The notes beneath the pieces were generated by a model. It saw only the letters and a list, made by a program, of their open reading frames with translations, did not search any database and was not told where the DNA came from. A stretch of 29,084 bases of DNA from an uncultured Bacilli bacterium (GTDB taxonomy: Bacteria > Bacillota_I > Bacilli_A > RF39 > UBA660). The stretch spans positions 1 to 29,084 of the forward strand of contig CALVJC010000025.1 in assembly GCA_944331945.1 (NCBI GenBank), read 5' to 3'. Positions within the stretch are counted from its first letter, which is position 1. The number at the start of each line of letters is the position of its first letter. This document shows, piece by piece, positions 22,562 through 29,084 of this stretch. The translations under genes and the position numbers were made by a program.

Positions 22562-22966
22562 TTATTCTTTTTCTTCTTCGTGATAAATACTATCTAAGAC
22601 AGCATTTATCATTTTCGTAACGGCTTCTTCACTATATTTTTTTGAAAGTTCCACGGCTTCGTTAATCGCTACGACGCTTGGTGTATTGGTATACATCAAT
22701 TCATAAATACCAACTCTTAATATGGCTTGATCGACTTTGTTTAAACGACTAAGGGTCCAATCCTTTAGATATTTATCGGCTAACTGGTCGATTTCTTTTT
22801 GATGTTCTAAAATGCCTTGAACAAGTTCTTCGACAAAGTCATTTTGAATTTCACATTCTTCTTTTATGACTTCTTTGATATCATATTCTACTTTCGCATT
22901 TTTTAAAATATCCATTTTATAAAGACTTTTGATTGCAATTTCTCTTGCTTCACTTCTGTTTTTCAT
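22562..22966 (-). CDS. nusB: Transcription antitermination factor NusB
   Basis: 134 residues. With NusE (S10) it binds boxA in rRNA transcripts to prevent premature termination. Typical blocks are NRSEAREIAIKSLYKMDIL at the start, DFVEELVQGILEHQKEID, LKDWTLSRLNKVDQAILRVG and PSVVAINEAVELSKKYSEE. The frame is open up to 23023, which would add a 19-residue hydrophobic extension, but that stretch contains the upstream terminator and the TATAAT box. The start at 22966 has GGTGAT before it and matches the normal NusB N-terminus. It is the first gene of the nusB-xseA-xseB-DUF1653 operon. Confidence 0.92.
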   Translation of the reverse strand: MKNRSEAREIAIKSLYKMDILKNAKVEYDIKEVIKEECEIQNDFVEELVQGILEHQKEIDQLADKYLKDWTLSRLNKVDQAILRVGIYELMYTNTPSVVAINEAVELSKKYSEEAVTKMINAVLDSIYHEEEKE

Positions 22967-22982
22967 GTGTATCACCAAGAAA

Positions 22983-22991
22983 ATTATACCA
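22983..22991 (-). promoter_or_regulatory. Extended -10 promoter of the nusB operon
   Basis: TGGTATAAT on the minus strand, with TATCAA as a weak -35 box 17 bases upstream. It lies just downstream of the preceding terminator. Confidence 0.65.
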
Positions 22992-22996
22992 TAAAG

Positions 22997-23031
22997 AAAA
23001 AATAATTGATAGCGTTCTACCAATTATTTTT
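22997..23031 (-). terminator. Terminator of the mutS-muramidase operon
   Basis: AAAAAATAATTG (22997-23008) pairs with CAATTATTTTT (23021-23031). On the minus strand a T run follows; the muramidase stop codon is in the first arm. Confidence 0.8.
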
Positions 23032-24229
23032 CGGATTCGTACATTACATTAATGTCAACGGCTCCCTCAATTCCTTCTACTTGGCCATCGTTACATAATT
23101 GCCAAACTTTATAATCTTTTTGATAGTTGGTTTCATCAGTGTAATGAGCAAGCCAAGTCTGATATGGGGTTTCATACCAAATGCTTTCTAAATAGGTTTT
23201 GCTGCTGTATAACATCCCTTCATAGCCTTCTTTTTCGATTTCCTCAAGGAAGGTGGTCGCTACTTCGGTTAAATGATAGAAGCTAAGATTAAATTCTTGG
23301 AAGCTTCCCCAACTTTCCCAGTCGAAGGCAATTGGCAAAGTAATATCATAATCTTTGATTTGTTTTAAGACCCATTCGGCATCTTTTTTTGCTTGTTTGA
23401 CACTATTAGCATAAGAATAATAATAGATACCAACAGGGATATCTGCTTCTAAAAAACCTTCGATATTTTGTTTGAATTTACGATCTAAAATATAGTCTCC
23501 TCCAATACCATTACTCGTACCAACACGGATAAAAACAAATTCTACTCCCGCATCTTTGACTTTCTCAAAATCAATATCTCCTTGCCAGTGAGAAACATCA
23601 ATCCCTATTTTCGTATTGTCGTTTTTATAAGTTGCCACTACCTCGTTAAAGTCAGTATAAGATGGAGTACTACTTCCTTCTTTTGAAGAAGATGATGGTT
23701 CATAGACATTTAAAATAAAGTCCTGGGTGGTTTCGTTTTCATTACTATCTTTGGCGACATAAGTTAAAGCATAACTTCCTACGGTCGTGACATCATATTC
23801 TCCTTCTATAGTACAACTTGGATCATCATCATAATTATCCCCACAAAAAATATCTTCTTCTATCGATCCTTCATAGTTCTTCGGAACGGAGTAATTTCTG
23901 CCAAGACGAATCGTGGGAGGAGTATTATCCATGACGGTGATCGTGAAAGTATAAGGCACTTTAAGATTTTCTTCATTTATAAAATGAAAGGTAATCTCTT
24001 GTTTTCCTACTTTGGTAGTATCAATCGACTCATCTTTTACTAAAGTCCCATTGATTTCTTCTAAAAAATCCGATACTTTGGCTTTGCTATAAACTTCTAC
24101 TTCTAAGGCATCTTTTAAAGTTACTTTAATAATAGCATGTTCAAGTCTATATTTATGATAGAACCAAGGGATAAAAGTAAGTAAAAAAATCGCAAGAATG
24201 ATAATACTTAGGATTTTTTTCTTTGACAT
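23024..24229 (-). CDS. Membrane-anchored GH25 muramidase
   Basis: 401 residues. A short basic N-terminus and one membrane helix (residues 6-23, ILSIIILAIFLLTFIPWF) is an uncleaved anchor or signal. Residues 30-180 look like two beta-sandwich modules, the second of the bacterial Ig type (MDNTPPTIRLG ... VGSYALTYVAKDSNENET). A Ser-rich linker leads to a GH25 catalytic domain from about residue 206: IGIDVSHWQGDIDF with Asp211, and PIAFDWESW with the catalytic Asp303 and Glu305. GH25 enzymes cut the MurNAc-GlcNAc bond of peptidoglycan. AAAGGAGGATG precedes the ATG, 11 bases after mutS, so the two are cotranscribed. A role in wall remodelling is likely. Confidence 0.9.
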   Translation of the reverse strand: MSKKKILSIIILAIFLLTFIPWFYHKYRLEHAIIKVTLKDALEVEVYSKAKVSDFLEEINGTLVKDESIDTTKVGKQEITFHFINEENLKVPYTFTITVMDNTPPTIRLGRNYSVPKNYEGSIEEDIFCGDNYDDDPSCTIEGEYDVTTVGSYALTYVAKDSNENETTQDFILNVYEPSSSSKEGSSTPSYTDFNEVVATYKNDNTKIGIDVSHWQGDIDFEKVKDAGVEFVFIRVGTSNGIGGDYILDRKFKQNIEGFLEADIPVGIYYYSYANSVKQAKKDAEWVLKQIKDYDITLPIAFDWESWGSFQEFNLSFYHLTEVATTFLEEIEKEGYEGMLYSSKTYLESIWYETPYQTWLAHYTDETNYQKDYKVWQLCNDGQVEGIEGAVDINVMYESEK

Positions 24230-24240
24230 AACATCCTCCT

Positions 24241-26811
24241 TTACTTGTCTTCTTCTTTTATTTTTTCTTGTAATTGATAAAGAAAGTTTAAGGCTTCCAT
24301 AGGAGTCATTTCTAGTATATTACATTCTTTTATTTCTTTTTCAATTTTATTTTCTTTTTCTTCTTTTTCTTGTTCCTCTTCTTCAAGGGAGAACAAAGAG
24401 GTTTGGGTAAAGGCTGGTTTCTTTTCTTTTTGATTTTCATAGATGTTTAAAATTTCTTTGGCCCGTTCGATTAGGCTATGCGGTAAGTGGGCAAGGCTTG
24501 CGACGTTAATACCATAACTTTTATCTACGGATCCCATTTTTACTTTATGAAGAAAGGTGAGTTTTCCTTCTTCTTCGATAGCTGACACATGAACATTTCG
24601 TAGATGAGGAAGCGTCATAGCAAGGGAAGTTAGCTCATGGTAGTGGGTCGAAAACAAAGTCTTCGCTCCTATTTTATCATGAATATATTCTAAAATCGCT
24701 TGGGCTAGACTCATTCCATCATAAGTCGCGGTTCCTCTACCGAGTTCATCGAAAAGAATTAAACTGTTTTCCGTCGCTTCACTGATGGCAAAGTTGGCTT
24801 CTTTCATTTCTACCATAAAAGTAGATTCCCCACTTACTAAATCATCGCTGGCCCCAATTCGCGTAAAGATTTTATCGAAAATGGGGAGGATCGCACTCTT
24901 ACATGGTACAAAACAGCCAATTTGAGCCATAATCACGATGATTGCCAGCTGGCGCATATAAGTAGACTTTCCAGCCATATTGGGTCCAGTAATAAGCAAA
25001 ATAGACGTATCTTGGCCCATAATAATATCATTGGAAACATACTTTTGATTATTTAAAGACATTACCTGCTCCACCACAGGATGCCTACTTTCTAAAATCT
25101 TTAGTTCATGATGATCACTAAACGTTGGCTTTACATAGTGATAACGATCTGCTACTTCCGAAAAGGCTTGAAGCATATCTACTTCCGCAATTACATTCGA
25201 ACACTTTTGCAATTTTCCAATATAACGTTTGGTAATTTCTCTTATCTGCATAAATAATTGATACTCTAATTCGATGATTTTTTCTTCGGCTCCTAAGATA
25301 ATATTTTCTTTCTCTTTTAACTCTTTGGTAATAAATCGTTCACAGTTTGACAATGTCTGTTTTCTATCGTAACCAAACTCTTCTTTAATTAAATTACATT
25401 GTCCTTTACTTACTTCAATATAATAACCAAAAACTTTATTAAATCCCACTTTTAAGTTCTTAATTCCGGTTCTTTCTTTCTCTTTTTGTTCTAGTTCTAA
25501 TAGAAAGTCTTTCGAACCACTACTAAGGCTTCTTAACTCATCTAATTCTTGGTTGTAACCACTTTTAATTAGTCCGCCTTCTTTTAAGGTAATTGGCGCA
25601 TCTTCATGAATACTTTTTTCTAATAAGTCTTGTAATTCTTCAAAGGTTTCAATGGTTTGATCGTAATGAAGAGATTCAAGAATTTTTTTAATTTTGGGAA
25701 GAGCTTTTAAACTACTCTTTAGTTGAAGCATATCGCGAGCATTTAAGTTTCCATAGCAAATTCTTGAAGAAAGGCGCTCTAAGTCATAGACTTCATCTAA
25801 GGCATTTTTTAAGTCTTCTCGTAAGATAAATTCCACTTGTAGCGTTTCTACAAAACGAAATCTTCTTTCAATTTTTTGACGATTGGTTAAAGGCGATTCA
25901 ATGTTTTGTTTTAATAAACGGCTTCCCATGGCGGTTTTGTTTTTGTCAAGAAGCCAGAAAAGACTATAGGTTCGCTCTCTTAAGCGAAGCGTTTCGGTTA
26001 GTTCTAGATTTCGTTTCGTATGATTATCAAGAAGAAGATGGGCTTTCGCTTCTTCTACTCTTACTTCTTGAAGATGAGATAAATCTCCTTTTTTGGTCTC
26101 TAATAGATAGGAAAGAAGATGTTTTACCCCTGTCATAAAACGAACATCTTTTAATTTTTTGTAAGTATATTTATAGTCTTCTTTTTCATATAAGTCATCA
26201 TAGATCGAAACGGAAATATGATAAGAGGTTCTTAAAAGATTAATTAATTCGCGATCTGTTTTACTATTGGCAATCATTTCAATAAAGCCATGACGAGTCA
26301 CTTCCCGAATTAATTTTTCTTCCTCTTCTTCCATGAGACTGACAAACATTTCTCCAGTTGAAACATCGGCATAGGTTAAGACATAACAGTACTCAAAGTT
26401 ATAAAGAGAGGCAATAAAGTTATTACTTTTGGCATCAATAGAATTATCAAGCCTTGTTCCTTTGGTAACAACTTGAATGACTTCTCTTTTGACCATATCT
26501 TTGGCTGTCTTAGGATCTTCCATCTGTTCAACAATAGCTACTTTATAACCTTTATCGATTAGTTTATCTAAATAGGTTTCATAGGCTTTAAAAGGAATAC
26601 CACACATAGGAACACGTTCTTCTAAGCCGGCTTGTTTCCCGGTTAACGTTAACTCTAATTCTCGAGAAGCTGTAATTGCGTCTTCAAAAAACATTTCATA
26701 AAAATCTCCAAGCCGAAAAAAGATGATACTATCTTCATATTCATCTTTAATTTCCATATATTGCACCATCATAGGGCTAAGTTTACTTCTATCTACTTCA
26801 CTACGTTTCAT
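24241..26811 (-). CDS. mutS: DNA mismatch repair protein MutS
   Basis: 856 residues, full length. Recognises mismatches and starts repair. The mismatch-reading motif is GDFYEMF with Phe37 and Glu39. The connector, lever and clamp domains follow, and the ATPase has Walker A GPNMAGKST at 609-617 and the Walker B acidic pair Asp688-Glu689 in FDELGRGTATYDG. THYHELTSLA is the switch His region. Near the C-terminus QTSLFSL resembles a beta-clamp-binding motif, followed by a charged Glu/Lys run. GGAAGG precedes the ATG. mutL, the usual neighbour, is not downstream; a GH25 muramidase takes that place. Confidence 0.97.
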   Translation of the reverse strand: MKRSEVDRSKLSPMMVQYMEIKDEYEDSIIFFRLGDFYEMFFEDAITASRELELTLTGKQAGLEERVPMCGIPFKAYETYLDKLIDKGYKVAIVEQMEDPKTAKDMVKREVIQVVTKGTRLDNSIDAKSNNFIASLYNFEYCYVLTYADVSTGEMFVSLMEEEEEKLIREVTRHGFIEMIANSKTDRELINLLRTSYHISVSIYDDLYEKEDYKYTYKKLKDVRFMTGVKHLLSYLLETKKGDLSHLQEVRVEEAKAHLLLDNHTKRNLELTETLRLRERTYSLFWLLDKNKTAMGSRLLKQNIESPLTNRQKIERRFRFVETLQVEFILREDLKNALDEVYDLERLSSRICYGNLNARDMLQLKSSLKALPKIKKILESLHYDQTIETFEELQDLLEKSIHEDAPITLKEGGLIKSGYNQELDELRSLSSGSKDFLLELEQKEKERTGIKNLKVGFNKVFGYYIEVSKGQCNLIKEEFGYDRKQTLSNCERFITKELKEKENIILGAEEKIIELEYQLFMQIREITKRYIGKLQKCSNVIAEVDMLQAFSEVADRYHYVKPTFSDHHELKILESRHPVVEQVMSLNNQKYVSNDIIMGQDTSILLITGPNMAGKSTYMRQLAIIVIMAQIGCFVPCKSAILPIFDKIFTRIGASDDLVSGESTFMVEMKEANFAISEATENSLILFDELGRGTATYDGMSLAQAILEYIHDKIGAKTLFSTHYHELTSLAMTLPHLRNVHVSAIEEEGKLTFLHKVKMGSVDKSYGINVASLAHLPHSLIERAKEILNIYENQKEKKPAFTQTSLFSLEEEEQEKEEKENKIEKEIKECNILEMTPMEALNFLYQLQEKIKEEDK

Positions 26812-26837
26812 AACCGATCCTTCCTTGCTGTACTTCT

Positions 26838-26866
26838 ATTATAACGAATTTTTAATGTTTGGACAA
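26838..26866 (-). promoter_or_regulatory. mutS promoter
   Basis: On the minus strand TTGTCC at 26866-26861, 17 bases, TATAAT at 26843-26838. It starts only 17 bases after the end of the preceding gene, where no hairpin terminator is seen, so read-through from that gene is possible. Confidence 0.7.
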
Positions 26867-26883
26867 GAAAAGATCGAGCTTTG

Positions 26884-28797
26884 TTAAGGAAGATTCACCA
26901 CATAGGGGTTTATTGCAGTACCATCTCCGCTTATGATTTTAGTGTTAGCAGATAGATTGATGACTGGTCTAATACCATAGGCATATGATATTGGAGGTAA
27001 TTCAAAAGAACCGGATGAATCTATATACCACATGCGGTCAGTTGTATAAAGGTTAAGAAAGTTAGCGGGTGACATAGACCAATAGCTTTGTCCTGTATAC
27101 AGATAAAAACTAGTGTTTGTCTGGCTTAAAACTCCTCCAGCCATGGAAGCTTCGTCGATTGTGATTAAGCCAATGGGATAAGTTAAATTTCCATTTCCGT
27201 TTTTGCTATCCGTAGTAAAACGATCCGTTAAAGAATTGCACTTTAAAATAGGCTCTTTTACCGTAGCTATCCTTCGATAGGGATCGTAATAAGTTGTAGG
27301 AGACAACAAGTATCCGGTGCCACTATAAAGACTTCGATCATTGCAGAAAATTTCATCACTTAGATAATCAGCATAGCTTCTCCCTTCACTATCAACTCGA
27401 TTTAAAAGGTTCGCTTCATACCAAGTATCAATCTTTGTTTTGAGCGTTGAATTCGTGGTATTTTCTAAAGTTGCTTCATAACTATTCGAACTATAAGAAA
27501 TTAGTTTTGCACTCATTCTTTCATCATCGACATATCCTTCGATTTGAAGCATTACATTACATGTTCCATTTGAAGAGGCATTCAAACAAGTATAAGGATA
27601 GTTATTAATGATTTCTTCATGATCTTCTTTCCAGTTTCCTTGATATTTTTCTCCGGTTAAAGAAAACACCTTGCTTTCTTCATCAAAAGAATAACTATCA
27701 CTAAAATAATAATTTGTCGTATTCGTAAAATTTCTGTATTCTGTAATTTCATTCTCTGTTTCATGCAAGCTAAAATCTTCATGGTACATGTATCCGACAT
27801 AAGTAGGATCCCAATATTTAGTATTAAAGGCACTGGTTCCAATTGAGGTATTACTTCCAGTATCACTAGTACTAGTTCCTGAATAAATCAAACGAACACT
27901 TCCATCCCCATTTTGACGAACGATTCTCCAGATATAACCAGCAAAGGAAACATAATTGTTCGTTACTGCTCCTCGATAATAATAACTTGTTCCCAAATCA
28001 TCTTCCGCAGCATATAAGCCATCTTCTTCACTGTCATTAGGAGCTATCTTGGAAAAGTCGGGTGTTCCTTTCGAAGCTATTAAACTCTTCGCTTCCTCTA
28101 CACTACTACTCTCATTTTCTATCACTAACATACAATCGGATAAAGTATTAAATCCATTCTCATAACAATAGCGATTCTCGGCGTCTGCTACATAGTCATT
28201 GCTTCTTCCATAAACATTTACTCTTGTTTTATAGACTAATCCGCCGCCATCCCCTTGTGGATTATAGTTTTCATCCACATAAATTCTTAAACGATAATTG
28301 GTTACGACTTCTCCTTGAGTATTGATATTACCGGTTAATAAACTCATCATATTGGCAGGACGTCCTGTGTAGTTGTTAGCTGTACTATCTTCAAAATAAG
28401 TCTTTGGACTCATTACTTCTTCTTCCGTTCCATCCGATCTAATTCTTGTTAGATAATATTTGATATTGCTTCCATCTATCGTATTACCATTTTCTTCTTT
28501 TACTGCTATTTCAAAGTTGATATTAGTATCTCCTCGAATATTACTTTTGATACTAAAATCAAAATATTCTCCTTGTTTTAGTTGTACTTTCCCTGTTGTA
28601 TCGGTAGTTGGTAATGCCCCTTCCATAGAAATAATATTATCACTTTCAATATATTCCATAGAAATCACACCACTACTAATTTCATTTAAGTTTTCTCCTG
28701 TTCTAGCATAAGAAAAGGCAGCATAACTGATCCCTATGATAGTTACTCCTAAAATCAAAAGAAATAATATGATTAACATCGTTTGTTTTCTTTTCAT
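26884..28797 (-). CDS. Large exported protein with camelysin-like N-terminus and DUF6273-like C-terminus
   Basis: 637 residues. The N-terminal hydrophobic segment (QTMLIILFLLILGVTIIGIS) followed by YAAFSYARTGE resembles signal peptides of TasA/camelysin-type proteins cut by SipW-like peptidases. Residues 40-200 are beta-rich (SGVISMEYIESDN, FSIKSNIRGDTNINFEIAV). A middle part has paired Cys (RYCYENGFNTLSDC) and FAGYIWRIVRQNGDGSVRLI. The C-terminal part, YPIGLITIDEASMAGG, LYTGQSYWSMSPANF and YGIRPVINLSA, resembles a lectin-like or formylglycine-enzyme-like fold as in DUF6273 proteins. There is no LPXTG-type tail, so it is secreted or held by other contacts. Domain names are from memory. GAGGTG precedes the ATG. 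Confidence 0.75.
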   Translation of the reverse strand: MKRKQTMLIILFLLILGVTIIGISYAAFSYARTGENLNEISSGVISMEYIESDNIISMEGALPTTDTTGKVQLKQGEYFDFSIKSNIRGDTNINFEIAVKEENGNTIDGSNIKYYLTRIRSDGTEEEVMSPKTYFEDSTANNYTGRPANMMSLLTGNINTQGEVVTNYRLRIYVDENYNPQGDGGGLVYKTRVNVYGRSNDYVADAENRYCYENGFNTLSDCMLVIENESSSVEEAKSLIASKGTPDFSKIAPNDSEEDGLYAAEDDLGTSYYYRGAVTNNYVSFAGYIWRIVRQNGDGSVRLIYSGTSTSDTGSNTSIGTSAFNTKYWDPTYVGYMYHEDFSLHETENEITEYRNFTNTTNYYFSDSYSFDEESKVFSLTGEKYQGNWKEDHEEIINNYPYTCLNASSNGTCNVMLQIEGYVDDERMSAKLISYSSNSYEATLENTTNSTLKTKIDTWYEANLLNRVDSEGRSYADYLSDEIFCNDRSLYSGTGYLLSPTTYYDPYRRIATVKEPILKCNSLTDRFTTDSKNGNGNLTYPIGLITIDEASMAGGVLSQTNTSFYLYTGQSYWSMSPANFLNLYTTDRMWYIDSSGSFELPPISYAYGIRPVINLSANTKIISGDGTAINPYVVNLP

Positions 28798-28850
28798 CGA
28801 CTACACCTCGTTTTTTAGTTTTCTCTTATTTTCTCTATCCTATTAATTTT

Positions 28851-28879
28851 ATTCTAGCGCATAGAATCATCATTTTAAA
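28851..28879 (-). promoter_or_regulatory. Candidate promoter of the exported protein gene
   Basis: On the minus strand TTTAAA at 28879-28874, 17 bases, TAGAAT at 28856-28851. The C tract lies about 85 bases further upstream. Confidence 0.45.
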
Positions 28880-28955
28880 CAAAAAAGGACAGGAATCTTT
28901 CATCCCATTCTTCTTTTAGGCACGATAAAAAGAGTTTGATCATTACTTAATTGTT

Positions 28956-29006
28956 CTAAATGCCCCCCCCCCCGAATTTACATTTTGTTAATTGTTTCGT
29001 TCGCAT
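28956..29006 (-). CDS. Tiny reading frame running into the homopolymer tract
   Basis: ATG at 29006 follows AGAAGTGGAT. The frame reads MRTKQLTKCKFGGGG and ends one codon after the poly-G tract with 11 G (TAG at 28956). With 12 G the same frame would extend to 35 residues (continuing HLEQLSNDQTLFIVPKRRMG). Whether it is translated is unknown; a chance frame is quite possible. Confidence 0.25.
   Translation of the reverse strand: MRTKQLTKCKFGGGGI
28963..28973. repeat. Homopolymer tract of 11 C (11 G on the minus strand)
   Basis: An uninterrupted run of 11 C in an otherwise very AT-rich intergenic region, about 165 bases upstream of a surface-exposed protein gene. Such tracts change length by slipped-strand pairing. 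A library or assembly artefact cannot be excluded. Confidence 0.9.
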
Positions 29007-29084
29007 TTTTATCCACTTCTTTCTGTAAAGTGACGAATTATTTTGTCCTATTTATCACTTATTTTTCTAACACTATTCTATCAC

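Noticed and set aside
22967..23023. 19-residue hydrophobic extension of NusB
   Set aside because: The stretch contains the upstream terminator hairpin and the extended -10 promoter; the start at 22966 gives the normal NusB N-terminus.
1..29084. CRISPR arrays, tRNA or rRNA genes
   Set aside because: No regularly spaced direct repeats, no tRNA-like cloverleaf and no rRNA sequence were seen on either strand by eye.

Overview
The window is AT-rich DNA with short intergenic gaps, and nearly every coding region stops in TAA or TAG. The gene set points to a low-G+C Gram-positive (Firmicutes, Bacilli-like) bacterium: a LexA with a Bacillus-type SOS box, a surface protein with a PPNTG-type sorting signal, exonuclease VII, DUF1540 and DUF1653 proteins, and homologues of the sporulation proteins SpoIIM and SpoIVB. 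My inference is an uncultured, probably gut-associated lineage near the Erysipelotrichales/RF39/Mycoplasmatota border; I cannot prove this from sequence alone. The standard code fits: all tryptophans I checked are TGG, and xseB ends in TGA.

Layout. 1-117 is the tail of an RNHCP-domain gene. 141-1737 is an ISLre2-family insertion sequence whose transposase frame is cut by an in-frame TGA and whose start codon lies beside a long inverted repeat. 1767-3311 holds an unrecognised gene followed by a TcdA-like E1 enzyme. 3330-7783 is a DNA-repair block: lexA faces left, and facing right are a SOS-box-controlled 53-residue membrane miniprotein, polA and mutM. pyk (7855-9264) and a CxxCxxCC protein (9393-9983) follow, convergent with a cell-wall-anchored MucBP-type protein (9998-11713). 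Then come the xerD-deoB operon, a DUF1540 gene, about 700 bases of AT-rich DNA with one tiny frameshift-like reading frame, an XRE regulator and mnmA.

17069-20739 carries an unrecognised 471-residue protein overlapping tail to tail with spoIIM, a 30-residue membrane miniprotein resembling Prli42, a small conserved-looking protein and spoIVB. 20803-22966 is the nusB-xseA-xseB-DUF1653 operon. 23024-26811 is mutS followed by a membrane-anchored GH25 muramidase, and 26884-28797 is a large exported protein with an 11-base C tract upstream of its promoter.

Themes. Genome maintenance dominates (lexA, polA, mutM, mutS, xseAB, xerD). Convergent genes share bidirectional hairpin terminators that often contain the stop codons. 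The most promising new items are miniproteins or elements too short for ordinary gene calling: the SOS miniprotein beside lexA, the Prli42-like peptide, the slippery T8 reading frame, the homopolymer tract, and the RBS-blocking hairpin of the insertion sequence.
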